Counted from the first letter of the stretch, positions 34,784 to 44,013 are shown. The stretch: 64,000 nucleotides of DNA from Mucilaginibacter sp. OK283 (GCF_900110415.1 NZ_FODR01000005.1:425683-489682), one strand, 5' to 3'. Notes: generated by a model not told the origin, from the letters alone. Numbers and translations: made by a program.

Positions 34784-34959
34784 GATGATTAAATTTAAAT
34801 GATATACCCAATCGGTATTTTAGGCACTGTATATCAACTGAGTAGTATATCAAATTTAACAAGTTTAAATGGTAAGTGTATACTTTATTTAATTATTATT
34901 TAAGCAGATGCAAAAAGCCGGAATACGCGGGTATTGATGGTATTGTGATGTCAATTGTT

Positions 34960-35270
34960 TGTTTTGGCATCCTGTAGTCAGAGAAACAGGCATAATGGTT
35001 CGAAGTCGGAGACTTCGAACAGCGGGAAAAACAGGTATAGTGGTTCGATGTTGGGGGACGGCGGATTTTATGCTCCGTAGGAGTTACCCGTTTGTAGCTA
35101 AGACGCATCCCAATGATTTTGCGCCGTAGGTGCTACCTCTGAATTAGAAAGGTATTCATCTTTTCAGCGGTTAGGTAGCCTCTGCCGAGGCAAAGGTTGG
35201 GGGGGCAATTGAGCTACAAATGGGTAGCACCTATGGTGCATAGGCACCGGCATATAGATGCCCAAATATA
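34960..35270. repeat. Cluster of dispersed palindromic repeats
   Basis: No gene. It holds short palindromes (GTTCGAAGTCGGAGACTTCGAAC), two GCACC/GGTGC-type elements (GCGCCGTAGGTGCTACC; GGTAGCACCTATGGTGC), and a CTCCGTAGGAG element. These look like another repeat family often seen between Bacteroidota genes. Confidence 0.65.
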
Positions 35271-35331
35271 GCATGTATCACAATGAAAGATATTGGTATT
35301 TATTAAAACAGATGAGGAGCGTTTTACACAG

Positions 35332-35369
35332 AAAAATGCCGAAGCGGTTTTAACCGTTCAGCAATTTTT
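35332..35369 (-). terminator. Possible terminator of the M56 operon
   Basis: AAAAATGC and GCAATTTTT arms with an inner GCGGTT/AACCGT helix, about 45 bp beyond the last M56 gene. The stem has bulges, so this is moderate support. Confidence 0.5.
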
Positions 35370-35410
35370 GACCCATTGGGTTTGGGAGTAATTAGTTTGT
35401 TCCGTGATTG

Positions 35411-37066
35411 CTAATTTGCCTCCGGTGTGGCCTCAGCAGGGGATACAGCTGGAGTCGGTTTCGGATAGATGGTTGCCGATATCAGTTTTAACTTCAATTT
35501 AACAGGTTTTGCCACTGTAACTTTAGAGCTCAGGCTTGCCGATACCGGTTTCAACTTCAAAGTTTTAGCAGGTTTTGGTGATAGTGGCTGTGTGCCGGGT
35601 TGAGGGGCTACAGGCATTCCAACCGTATCTTTTGAACTAACAGGAGGTACTGGCGGCGGCGGTGGCATTCTGTTTATATCTTCTGATCTAACAGGAGGTA
35701 CCGGTGGTGGCGGCGGCATTTTGTTTATATCGCGTGACACAACCGGAGGCGCAGGCGGGGGAGGAGGAGGCGTCCTGTTCACATCTGCTCCTTCAGCGGG
35801 TGGCGGTGGGATGCGCAGGTGTTTAGACCCATGTTTTGGTGGTGCAGGTGGTGGTGGCGGCATTCTGTCCATATCTGGCTGTGCACCGGGTGGCATGGGC
35901 GGCGGTGGCGGAAGTTTAGGGTATATCATCATTTTAGGAAACGAATAACCGTATTTCTCTTTCAGCATGGCCAGCTCTGCCGGTTTTGCTTTGCTTTTGT
36001 AGTACTCCTTTTGATCGCCGTTTTTATCGGTAATAATTACCCTGAAATCGGTTTTGTTGTTAATAAGGTAGCCGGTTTCATCATAAGCATAGCCTTTTGA
36101 TGTAGTGGCCCTTGTTCTCATCTTGCGGTTAGATGTATCGGCTGTGGCCGTTTTTGGCGCTGTGAGGATTGGCTTTGCGGTTTTTGGTGCCAGGTCAATA
36201 AATGCGTAATTTTTACTGAACGCCAATGTTGATGCGCAAAGCATCCCCGCACATATGGGTACGGCCACCAGGTATTTTAGCCTTGCTAAATTGCCCGAAC
36301 GTTTTTGGTTTAACATAATGATCCTCTTTTTTAACAAATTATAATTGAAAAATGAATGCGTGATAGATGAGCCATTGAGCCCGTAAGCATTGTTCACCAG
36401 GAACGACGAGTAAGCCAGGGCATCTGCTTCATGAGCTGCGGTTTGCTCATCGGCAATATACTCATGTACGGTTTTAAGGCTTATCTGCAACAGGTAAATG
36501 AGAGGGTTAAACCAGTTGATAATTTTAATAACCTCGATAAAAACAATATCAAACGAGTGCTTTTGGCGAATGTGTACCAGCTCATGCCGGATAATAATGT
36601 CGCTGGCGCTGGTTTTTGTGCCTATAAAGAGGTAGTTAAAAAACGAAAAGGCTGTATCTGCATCTTCAATATCTATAAGCTTGTACTTATTATCAATAAG
36701 CCTTTTACCTGACGTGGTTAGGTTTACTAGTTTAAACAGTTTGATAACCAGCAGTAAAGCCAATACCGATATGCCAACAATATAAACAGCCCATAAAGCA
36801 TTATCCCAGGTAATGTAATCAGCTGCCTCTGGCGGTACAGCGGCCGAATCAGCAGGGGAGCCTACCCAGGTAATTTCCTGAACGTTTTCTGTTGGTTTCA
36901 ACGCACCTATTTGGATAACTGGCAGTGCAAACGATAGCACACAACTCAGCAACAAGTATACCCGGTTAAGGTTATAATGCGTTTCGCGATTTAAAAACAA
37001 GCAGTAGCCGGCATAAAATACAGCCAGGTATATATTTGCCTCCAGGAGATAATGCAGCCAGTTCAT
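35411..37066 (-). CDS. M56 family (BlaR1-like) metallopeptidase with polyproline tail
   Basis: Membrane sensor-protease of 551 residues. Starts MNWLHYLLEAN at 37066, 7 bp after the previous gene. Four helices, the zinc motif HELVH, then INWFNPLIYLLQ and EYIADEQ as in BlaR1/MecR1. After the last helix (about 265-285) the periplasmic part holds about six proline blocks (DINRMPPPPPVPPV-like units, about 385-490), instead of the penicillin-binding sensor domain of true BlaR1. The polyproline could span the periplasm as in TonB. Third gene of the BlaI operon; probably a paralogue of the gene before it by duplication. Confidence 0.88.
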   Translation of the reverse strand: MNWLHYLLEANIYLAVFYAGYCLFLNRETHYNLNRVYLLLSCVLSFALPVIQIGALKPTENVQEITWVGSPADSAAVPPEAADYITWDNALWAVYIVGISVLALLLVIKLFKLVNLTTSGKRLIDNKYKLIDIEDADTAFSFFNYLFIGTKTSASDIIIRHELVHIRQKHSFDIVFIEVIKIINWFNPLIYLLQISLKTVHEYIADEQTAAHEADALAYSSFLVNNAYGLNGSSITHSFFNYNLLKKRIIMLNQKRSGNLARLKYLVAVPICAGMLCASTLAFSKNYAFIDLAPKTAKPILTAPKTATADTSNRKMRTRATTSKGYAYDETGYLINNKTDFRVIITDKNGDQKEYYKSKAKPAELAMLKEKYGYSFPKMMIYPKLPPPPPMPPGAQPDMDRMPPPPPAPPKHGSKHLRIPPPPAEGADVNRTPPPPPPAPPVVSRDINKMPPPPPVPPVRSEDINRMPPPPPVPPVSSKDTVGMPVAPQPGTQPLSPKPAKTLKLKPVSASLSSKVTVAKPVKLKLKLISATIYPKPTPAVSPAEATPEAN

Positions 37067-37073
37067 TGGGTTT

Positions 37074-38969
37074 TTATTTAATTTGTGAAGGATAAGCAAC
37101 TATCACAACTTCATTTAAACTAACCGCAGTTGAAAAGCCGGCGGATTGTTTGGCAGGCTTATCAGCGGTATTCGCTTCTGGTAAATGGGAAACCACCACC
37201 TGATTGCTGCCTTTATAATCAACCACCTGAAATAACGTAGGGATTGAATAATGCCCGTCTTTTAAATCAAGTGTGCCGTCATAGGCTTTAATGGCACGTA
37301 AAAGCTCCCCGTCCATCACCGGTTCTACACCCCGTACAATTTGCGGATCGTTAATTTTTCCATCAACCACATCAAAGGCTGCAATTACCCTGCCGCCGAT
37401 TTTCTTATCGCGGTCGATAGCGGGATATCGGACGTTCCTGGCTACATATTTGTTAAAAATATCGGTTGTCGCGCGGATCGGTGTATCGGCCTGCATGCTA
37501 ACCGGCGGCGCAGGCGGCGGTGGCGGCGGAAACTTGGTAGTGTGGTTAATTTCAACCTGGGCGGCAGGGACGTTTGTCGCTTTTTTATTGGTCTTATAGG
37601 GCGGCATAAAGGGGTATTTGCTGGCTCCAAAAACCATCAGGCTAAAGTCGTAATCCGGCGCTTTTAGTTCGGCGGCATCAGGTGTTTTTATGAATTTGTA
37701 ATAGTCGGTACAAAAATAAACTATCATTTTATGCCTGCCCACAGTTTCGTTAACTGTGCCCGGATATGTTTTTAGTGCTTGCAAAACTTGCTGATTAAAT
37801 GCTGTGCCTGCATTTTTGGTAATGCTGATATTTGCAATTTTGCCTTGGGCTTTAACATCAAAGCTAAGAGCTACAAGGCCGGCCTGGTTTGTTTTTAACT
37901 CGCTTTTTGGATAGGTAATGGTTTTATTTAGATAATTGAAAAGGTCGACGTAGGTATCTTTAACGAAGATGGGTGGCGGCGGAGGCTGCAGGTGCGTGTC
38001 GTTTTGTTGCGATTTTACCTTGGGTATACTATCTGCCAGGGTGGGTAAAGCTGGTTGATGGTGCACAGGCGCAAGGTCAATCAGTGCGTAATCTTTACTG
38101 AACGCCAATGTTGATGCACAAAGCATCCCGGCACAAATAGGTACAGCCACCAGGTATTTTAGCCTGGCTAAGTTCCCCGAACGTTTCTGGTTTAACATAA
38201 TGATTCTCTTTTTAAGTAGATTATAATTGAAAAATGAATGTGTGATTGATGAGCCGTTTATGCCGTAAGCATTATCAACCAAAAAAGACGAGTAGGTGAT
38301 GGCATCGGTTTCATGAGCGGCGGTTTGCTCGTCGGCAATATATTCGTGAACGGTTTTAAGGCTTATTTGTACAAAGTAGATGATGGGGTTAAACCAGTTA
38401 ACAATCCTCAGGATCTCGATAAAAATAATATCTGCCGAGTGTTTTTGTTTGATATGTACCAGCTCATGCCGGATGATGGTATCGCTGCCGTTTATTTTTG
38501 TGCCGATAAACAGGTAATTGAAAAATGAAAACGCAGCGTTTGAACTTTCGATACCTATTAACTTGTATTTATCATTCAGTATAGTGTTACCCCTGGTAGT
38601 CATTTTAATGAGCTTACCAATTTTAATAAGCAGTAGTAAGGCCATTACCGCCATACCTGTTATATATAAGTATAAAATAGCATCATGCACGGTAAAGTGA
38701 CTTACCGGCGGCTGGTAGTTTACCAGCGCAGGTGTTGTGTTATTGTGACTGTTAGTGGCAATGGTTACATAAGTTTGTTGAGCACTTTCGGCAGCGGGTT
38801 TCAGTGCGCTTACCTGTACCAATGGTAAAATAAATGCCACTGTACAGCTTAGCAATAGGTACACCCGGTTAAGGGTATAATGTGTTTCTTTATTTAAAAA
38901 CAGGCAATAAAAGGCGTAAAAAACGGCCAGGTATATGTTTGCTTCCAGTAGGTAGTGTAGCCAGTTCAT
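37074..38969 (-). CDS. M56 family (BlaR1-like) metallopeptidase with two TonB-like C-terminal domains
   Basis: Membrane sensor-protease of 631 residues. Zinc motif HELVH at residues 168-172; ADEQ near 212; last helix about 270-290. The periplasmic part has two TonB C-terminal-like repeats (about 342-415, ITYPKSELKTNQAGLVALSF; and about 515-585, VRYPAIDRDKKIGGRVIAAF), each after a proline-rich linker. There is no beta-lactam-binding domain. It overlaps the repressor gene by 4 bp (ATGA). The first about 290 residues are nearly the same as in the next gene, indicating tandem duplication with divergent tails. Likely cleaves or inactivates the BlaI-like repressor on an envelope signal (inference). 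Confidence 0.9.
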   Translation of the reverse strand: MNWLHYLLEANIYLAVFYAFYCLFLNKETHYTLNRVYLLLSCTVAFILPLVQVSALKPAAESAQQTYVTIATNSHNNTTPALVNYQPPVSHFTVHDAILYLYITGMAVMALLLLIKIGKLIKMTTRGNTILNDKYKLIGIESSNAAFSFFNYLFIGTKINGSDTIIRHELVHIKQKHSADIIFIEILRIVNWFNPIIYFVQISLKTVHEYIADEQTAAHETDAITYSSFLVDNAYGINGSSITHSFFNYNLLKKRIIMLNQKRSGNLARLKYLVAVPICAGMLCASTLAFSKDYALIDLAPVHHQPALPTLADSIPKVKSQQNDTHLQPPPPPIFVKDTYVDLFNYLNKTITYPKSELKTNQAGLVALSFDVKAQGKIANISITKNAGTAFNQQVLQALKTYPGTVNETVGRHKMIVYFCTDYYKFIKTPDAAELKAPDYDFSLMVFGASKYPFMPPYKTNKKATNVPAAQVEINHTTKFPPPPPPAPPVSMQADTPIRATTDIFNKYVARNVRYPAIDRDKKIGGRVIAAFDVVDGKINDPQIVRGVEPVMDGELLRAIKAYDGTLDLKDGHYSIPTLFQVVDYKGSNQVVVSHLPEANTADKPAKQSAGFSTAVSLNEVVIVAYPSQIK

Positions 38970-39346
38970 GATTGTTTTTTGTTTTTAAGGTTATCAATCA
39001 GTGAGGTTAATTCGTCCAGTTCTTTTACGCTGATCTTCTTTTCGTCTACAATAAACGATACCAGGCTTTGGTACGAATTGCTGAAATAGTTTTTCATCAT
39101 CTTATCAAACGTGAACTTTTTATACTGATCATCGCTGATAAGCGGGAAGTAAACGTGCGAGTTGCCATAAGCTTTATGGTCGATAAAACCTTTGCCTTCC
39201 AGTACTCGCACCACGGTTGATACGGTATTGTAGGCCGGTTTAGGATCGGGCATTTGCTCAATGATATCTTTTACAATAGCTTCCTTTAATTGCCACAGAA
39301 TCTGCATAATCTGTTCCTCGGCTTTAGTTAGTTCTTTAACATTCAT
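38966..39346 (-). CDS. BlaI/MecI/CopY family transcriptional repressor
   Basis: Winged-helix repressor of 126 residues. The DNA-binding part is residues 1-75 (LTKAEEQIMQILW; YNTVSTVVRVLEGKGFIDHK), and the C-terminal helices give the dimer interface. Family members are inactivated by proteolysis through an M56 partner, and two such partners follow in the same operon. Three copies of an AACTAT-N4-ATAGTT palindrome lie upstream, one exactly inside its promoter spacer, so autorepression is very likely. Confidence 0.95.
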   Translation of the reverse strand: MNVKELTKAEEQIMQILWQLKEAIVKDIIEQMPDPKPAYNTVSTVVRVLEGKGFIDHKAYGNSHVYFPLISDDQYKKFTFDKMMKNYFSNSYQSLVSFIVDEKKISVKELDELTSLIDNLKNKKQS

Positions 39347-39350
39347 AGTA

Positions 39351-39415
39351 AACTATTTTTATAGTTAGATAAAGGTAAAACTATTTTTATAGTTTGCAAA
39401 CTATTTTTATAGTTT
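39351..39415 (-). promoter_or_regulatory. BlaI-operon promoter with three operator palindromes
   Basis: Three copies of AACTATTTTTATAGTT at 39351-39366, 39379-39394 and 39399-39414. On the minus strand TTTG (39397-39400) and TACCTTTA (39370-39377) form a consensus promoter with a 19-bp spacer, and the middle operator fills that spacer. Confidence 0.9.
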
Positions 39416-39428
39416 TTTGAAAATAGAT

Positions 39429-39690
39429 TTCAGATGTGCAAATTTCAGATGTGCAGATGAGGGGGAGTGGACGTGCAGATATGCAGATTTCAGATGTGCA
39501 GATGAAGAGTAGAGCTACTAATTAGAGGATAGTGTAGGCAGAAATCGTAGCGGCACAGGCTCTTTTCATCTGCACATCTGAAATCTGCACATTTGAAATT
39601 AATTAATTTGCTAATATTTTTAGGATTTGTATATTCGTGGTACTGATAGTGGCATTTAATCTGCACATCTGAAATCTGAAATCTGCACAT
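39429..39690. repeat. CAGAT/ATCTG heptad-like repeats in inverted orientation
   Basis: TTTCAGATGTGCAGAT words on the left (39429-39503) and their complements ATCTGCACATCTGAAA on the right (39568-39600 and 39658-39690) alternate with 7- and 8-nt spacing. The blocks could form large hairpins. There is no gene in this gap; the last block runs up to the dprA start. Confidence 0.8.
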
Positions 39691-39692
39691 CA

Positions 39693-40784
39693 ATGATCTA
39701 TAATACCGCTTTATCATTTGTTAAAAACTTAGGCCCTGTTGCGGCCAAATCATTGATGGCTTATTTAGGCAGCGCCGAGCAGGTTTTTAAAACATCGCCC
39801 TTAAAAATGGCTTCGATACCCGGCATTGGCGAGAAACGGGCAAGCCAGTGGGATTTTAATGAAGCGTTGCGCCTGGCCGAAAAGGAATTGGAATTTGCCA
39901 GTAAACATGGTATCGAATTGATATTTTATACCGACGCCCGATATCCAAAACGTTTAAAAAATTGTGGCGATTCGCCTATACTATTATATAGTAAGGGTAA
40001 AATGGAACTGAACATGCCCAAAGTGATCAGTATAGTTGGCACCCGCAACGCTACTGATTACGGCAAGCAATTATGCAGGCAACTGATAGAGGAGTTACAG
40101 CAATATAATGTATTAATTGCAAGTGGTCTTGCCCTGGGCATTGATGTTGCTGCCCATAAAGAATGCCTGCGGTTGAATGTGCCCACGGTAGGGGTATTAG
40201 GGCATGGCCTCGACAGGATGTACCCCAGCCAAAACCGGGCGACTGCCGAAAAAATGCTGGAAAACGGTGGCTTGCTTACCGAATACCCATCAGGCACTAT
40301 CCCCGACAGGGAAAACTTCCCCCAACGAAACCGGATTGTTGCCGGCATGGCCGATGCCACGGTTGTGATAGAAGCAGGCCTTAAGGGCGGCGCACTCATA
40401 ACCGCCGAAATTGCCAACTCCTATAACCGGGATGTGTTCGCATTCCCCGGCAGGCTGGATGATGTGTATTCGGAAGGGTGTAACTTTCTGATCCGCAACA
40501 ATAAAGCAGCACTGCTTACCTGCATGGCCGACCTGGCCTTTAGCCTTGGCTGGGAAAAAGACGAAAACCTGAAACCCACCGAACAGTTTATGCTGCCGCT
40601 GGATTTAACCAAAGACGAGAGCCTGATATTTGATATTTTACAACAACATAAAGCCCCGTTGGCTATTGACGAACTTACCATAAAGGCCAACATGCCCATG
40701 AGCTCGCTGGCCATGAACCTGCTCAACATGGAAATGCAGGGCTATATCCGTAGTTTGCCGGGGAAAACTTATCGGGTGAATTGA
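39693..40784 (+). CDS. dprA: DNA-processing protein DprA
   Basis: Loads RecA on incoming single-stranded DNA during natural transformation; 363 residues. A helix-hairpin-helix-like N-terminus (KNLGPVAAKSLMAYLG; IPGIGEKRA) precedes the Rossmann-like core with SIVGTRNATDYG, SGLALGIDVAAHK, and FPQRNRIVAGMADATVVIEA. A C-terminal winged-helix domain (about 300-362) ends the protein. The ATG follows directly after the CAGAT repeats. No other competence gene is nearby. Confidence 0.95.
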   Translation: MIYNTALSFVKNLGPVAAKSLMAYLGSAEQVFKTSPLKMASIPGIGEKRASQWDFNEALRLAEKELEFASKHGIELIFYTDARYPKRLKNCGDSPILLYSKGKMELNMPKVISIVGTRNATDYGKQLCRQLIEELQQYNVLIASGLALGIDVAAHKECLRLNVPTVGVLGHGLDRMYPSQNRATAEKMLENGGLLTEYPSGTIPDRENFPQRNRIVAGMADATVVIEAGLKGGALITAEIANSYNRDVFAFPGRLDDVYSEGCNFLIRNNKAALLTCMADLAFSLGWEKDENLKPTEQFMLPLDLTKDESLIFDILQQHKAPLAIDELTIKANMPMSSLAMNLLNMEMQGYIRSLPGKTYRVN

Positions 40785-40901
40785 GGGGGTACGTGTTGCC
40801 GGTTGCGGGGTTCGGGTGAGAATTTTGAGGTTTGGGTATTGGTCATGAATGTTTTTGTGGATATTTTTGGTATAAAGAAAATCAGTCGCTTTATATAAGA
40901 T

Positions 40902-41267
40902 ATGAACAAGATCGATATACACAATGAGCGTATTGCAAAAATGACTTTTGCCTCGGTTTACCCTTTGTATCTGGTAAAAGTGGAGAAGAAAGGTAGAACA
41001 AAGGAAGAATTACATCAGGTAGTTGCATGGCTGACAGGTTTTAATGACGAGAAATTAAAAGAGCTGATTGAACAAAAATCAACTTTTGAAACCTTCTTTC
41101 AGGTTGCTTCGCTAAATCCCAATGCACACCTTATTACGGGAGTAATCTGTGGGTATCGTGTAGAGGAAATCGAGAACCCTTTGACGCAGCAGGTTCGATA
41201 TTTAGATAAGTTGGTAGATGAGCTGGCGAAGGGAAGGAAGATGGAGAAGATATTACGGAACCCTTAA
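40902..41267 (+). CDS. DUF2200 domain-containing protein
   Basis: Cytoplasmic protein of 121 residues. The signature is IAKMTFASVYPLYLVKVEKKGRTKEEL, followed by VVAWLTGFNDEKL and NPNAHLITGVICGYRVEEIENP, matching the DUF2200 family in order and length. Function is not known. Monocistronic, with a shared terminator at the 3' end. Confidence 0.88.
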   Translation: MNKIDIHNERIAKMTFASVYPLYLVKVEKKGRTKEELHQVVAWLTGFNDEKLKELIEQKSTFETFFQVASLNPNAHLITGVICGYRVEEIENPLTQQVRYLDKLVDELAKGRKMEKILRNP

Positions 41268-41296
41268 GGTATCCGGAAGTTTATTCTCCCAACGTA

Positions 41297-41328
41297 AAGC
41301 CGGTTATAGTGCAAACCCTAACCGGCTT
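41297..41328. terminator. Bidirectional terminator
   Basis: AAGCCGGTTA pairs perfectly with TAACCGGCTT over a 12-nt loop, between two convergent genes. Confidence 0.8.
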
Positions 41329-41365
41329 ATAAATCCTCTGTTATATAAATATGCATTGCCGGTTG

Positions 41366-42364
41366 TTATTGATAAAGACTTATAGCATCCTCCTTATTAA
41401 GATCAATAATCCACTTTTCAATGTAAGCAAGCAGGTCATCTTTATCAGGACTTGAATTATTTTCTCCGTGTGAGCCAAAAACAATTAATCCCAAAGCAAT
41501 GCAATACCTGATGTCAAGCTGCAATATTAAGCCTATGGTAAAGCCGGCAATAAAATTGTCTCTTGCATCACTGGCAATCTCAATGTTATAATCCACTACC
41601 TTTCGCGTTAATACGAATTGCTGATCTTCGGAATATACCAGGGCGTCATTTACAGAATAAATTAATAACTGGTCCACCGTCATCGTCTTAAATATGGAAA
41701 AGTATTTCCTTTTTAAATCGCTTAGTGCAAAAGCGTTTAATGTATAGTCCGGGCGTTCGCCATTTAGTACCATCCATAATTTAACAGCCTCACTTTCGTC
41801 CAGGCAAAATGTCACCTGGCCATGTTTTGAAAATTCACTTATAATGTCGAGGATCTCATCCACCTGGAAGAATAACCTTTTGGCAGGATCTCCAAGATAA
41901 AAAATAAACTCTAAATCGTTTTTCTGTAAAGGCCGAATAACATCCGAAAGCAAACCGTTCCATAAATCCGATGAGTTTGCCACATTTGCCCAGTCGTCAA
42001 AAGCAATCGTCCGACAAGCCCGAAACAGGTCAGAAAGATCAGCAATTAGTTTTTCGCTTTTAATTTCAGACCATCTGTTGCTTCTGTTTCCACCCTCCCC
42101 AACATCAAAGGCACACCTGGAAAGTGCATCTTCAGCGTACGGAGAACTTAAAGTTAGACTACGGACACCTAAATTGGTTAAAAATTCGGGCAGTTTGGCC
42201 TCTTTAATTCCAAAGGCCTTTTTAAGGGTTCCCGGCGCGAGTGTGCTGCCATCATATGTACGGCTCAGGTAAATATTTTGAGAATCATTAAAGTTCCTGA
42301 TAGATTCGACCAGGTCTGTTAATATAGGAAGCACGTTTTTGATTTCGATATTATAAACTTGCAT
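41366..42364 (-). CDS. Unknown protein, 332 residues
   Basis: Not recognised. No signal peptide. Mixed alpha/beta pattern with a hydrophobic stretch near residue 275-305 (FIAGFTIGLILQLDIRYCIALGLIVFG) that could be a buried or membrane helix. It is encoded 49 bp downstream of a small 65-residue ORF on the same strand, suggesting a two-gene unit. Codon use is not visibly different from neighbours. Confidence 0.65.
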   Translation of the reverse strand: MQVYNIEIKNVLPILTDLVESIRNFNDSQNIYLSRTYDGSTLAPGTLKKAFGIKEAKLPEFLTNLGVRSLTLSSPYAEDALSRCAFDVGEGGNRSNRWSEIKSEKLIADLSDLFRACRTIAFDDWANVANSSDLWNGLLSDVIRPLQKNDLEFIFYLGDPAKRLFFQVDEILDIISEFSKHGQVTFCLDESEAVKLWMVLNGERPDYTLNAFALSDLKRKYFSIFKTMTVDQLLIYSVNDALVYSEDQQFVLTRKVVDYNIEIASDARDNFIAGFTIGLILQLDIRYCIALGLIVFGSHGENNSSPDKDDLLAYIEKWIIDLNKEDAISLYQ

Positions 42365-42413
42365 GGCTCAATTTTTTATGAATAATAATAGGGCTGAATA
42401 TCTGCCTGGGCTG

Positions 42414-42611
42414 TTACAATAAGTTCCAGCTGCTTCTGGCAGCAACGCCTTTTTCGCTATAGAATAATGGCATATCTTTCATGCGGATAGCATCGTCTAA
42501 AAACTCGCCGCCTTCGTTCATACTGTACGGAGGCTCTTTAATAGTGATGGTGTGTTTATCTGATTGATCTTTCAGATTTTCACCGGCGGGATATAAAATG
42601 AAGGGATTCAT
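42414..42611 (-). CDS. Small unknown protein, 65 residues
   Basis: Starts MNPFILYPAGENLKDQSD and ends GVAARSSWNLL. No signal peptide or membrane helix. It lies directly upstream of the 332-residue unknown gene. It could be a partner, a peptide precursor or a short conserved protein; nothing in the sequence decides. The 270-bp gap between this gene and the SDR gene holds no recognisable feature. Confidence 0.5.
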   Translation of the reverse strand: MNPFILYPAGENLKDQSDKHTITIKEPPYSMNEGGEFLDDAIRMKDMPLFYSEKGVAARSSWNLL

Positions 42612-42885
42612 GATTTTTACATTGTTAATGAATAATTTGTTTTTCTTTCAGCAACAGCTGGCCCGATCACCCGGACCAGCTGGACAATTTATTGTCAAAA
42701 AAATCGGTGAGAGTTCGATCTGCTACCTGCTGACTTGCCGTGTTGTTGACCGGTTTTCGTAAGGATAATACGCCGGCGTAGGGATATCCTGGTGCACGAA
42801 CTGGTGGAAAGTGCATTCCCGTTACAACCGCCCCGGCAAGCTGCCACCCGTCATCTTCGTTTCAACAGGTGGCAGATCGCTACCA

Positions 42886-43641
42886 TCAGGCCTTTTGCAG
42901 TTGGGAGCTCCACCATTTTTCAAAGTTAATGGCTCCCAGCTCCGCCTGCCCGGCCGGTACCAATGCTGCATGGGTAATTTCTCCGCCGAAGTACGATGGT
43001 TTGCCGTCGGATAACACCTGGCGCGGATCGTTTGTATACTGCAGATACCGGGCCACTATTTCATATAAGGCAAAGCGTTCGGGACCGGCTATTTCTGTTT
43101 CGCCATTAATAGGGGCCGCCAGGGCGTATTTGGCTACAAAGGAGGCTACATCTTCTGCAGCGATAGGCTGGAACAGAACATCGGAAAGATGTACTTCACT
43201 TCCATTAGTAGCCTGGTTGGCGATACCTGCCAGGAACTCTAAAAACTGGGTGCTCCGGATAATAGTGTAAGGCACTCCCGATTGCTTGATAAGGTCTTCC
43301 TGAGCTTTTTTGGCCCGCATGTAACCAATGTTCTGCATGATGTCGACCCCAACAATGGAAAGCGCCACGTGATGTTTTACACCGGCATTGATTTCTGCAG
43401 CCAGTAAATTGCGGCCGGCCGTCTGGAAGAATTCCAGAACAGCTTTGTCTTCAAAAGACGGAGAATTTGCCAGGTCTACAACCACATCGGTATTGTTCAT
43501 GGCCTCGGCCAGCCCTGCTCCTGTGATGGTGTTGATACCTGTGTCTGGCGAGGCAGCTATAACCTGGTGCCCCTGCTGGCGAAGTTTTGAAACTACTTTG
43601 CTTCCGATGAGGCCTGTGCCTCCAATGACTACGATTTTCAT
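42886..43641 (-). CDS. NAD(P)-binding atypical SDR / NmrA-like oxidoreductase
   Basis: Cytoplasmic protein of 251 residues. The dinucleotide motif GGTGLIG is at residues 7-13, with VVVDLANSP and YMRAKKAQEDLIKQSGVPYTIIRSTQF as in NmrA-like atypical SDRs. It lacks the classic YxxxK catalytic pair in usual form. Probably an NADPH-dependent reductase or redox sensor. Two operator-like sites lie about 100-150 bp upstream of its start. Confidence 0.88.
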   Translation of the reverse strand: MKIVVIGGTGLIGSKVVSKLRQQGHQVIAASPDTGINTITGAGLAEAMNNTDVVVDLANSPSFEDKAVLEFFQTAGRNLLAAEINAGVKHHVALSIVGVDIMQNIGYMRAKKAQEDLIKQSGVPYTIIRSTQFLEFLAGIANQATNGSEVHLSDVLFQPIAAEDVASFVAKYALAAPINGETEIAGPERFALYEIVARYLQYTNDPRQVLSDGKPSYFGGEITHAALVPAGQAELGAINFEKWWSSQLQKA

Positions 43642-43743
43642 AATGTTGATTTTTTAATGATTTGTTATACAAAAGACAAAGCCAATGCCAAATAATTCAA
43701 ATAATTGATAGTCAACAATATATATTATTTTAGGTGTCGTATT

Positions 43744-43793
43744 TTTCACTATATTCAGTGAAATTACGATCTTTCTCACTATATAAAGGGAAG
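43744..43793 (-). promoter_or_regulatory. Candidate tandem operator upstream of the SDR gene
   Basis: TTTCACT-N6-AGTGAAA is a perfect palindrome at 43744-43763. About 30 bp on, CTCACTATATAAAGGGA repeats its left half and core with a weaker right half. No regulator gene is adjacent. Confidence 0.5.
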
Positions 43794-43872
43794 GAATTCG
43801 GGAATTTTAAGACGGTGTTTAAAAATAAAAAAGACAGTCAATGCTTCGTATTTACCCATCACCTATTGGAAT

Positions 43873-44013
43873 TTACATAAACATTCGCTTGAACGCTGGC
43901 TAAGACTCACCCGGTCGAGGCAATGCCCGACCACCCTCCTCTCTCCGGCTGACGCTGCAAAGAGGGTTAACTCCAATTTTCTATTGCGACGGGCGCAGCC
44001 TCGTCGGGGTGAG
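43873..44013. repeat. Dispersed repeat with CTCACCC/GGGTGAG ends, copy 1
   Basis: Begins TTACATAAACATTCGCTTGA and ends CTCGTCGGGGTGAG. Its first about 48 bases reappear in reverse orientation at the end of the copy near 50.45-50.63 kb, so this is a mobile or amplified element. No gene inside. Confidence 0.8.

Noticed and set aside
35721..36100. Gly-rich and Trp/Arg-rich frames opposite the polyproline tail
   Set aside because: Reverse translation of proline codons; no independent support.
35411..39346. A beta-lactam resistance operon (blaI-blaR1)
   Set aside because: The repressor and protease families fit, but there is no beta-lactamase gene and no penicillin-binding sensor domain.
42811..43270. 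Plus-strand frames over the SDR gene end
   Set aside because: Opposite-strand shadows; the SDR frame has a clear Rossmann motif and full length.
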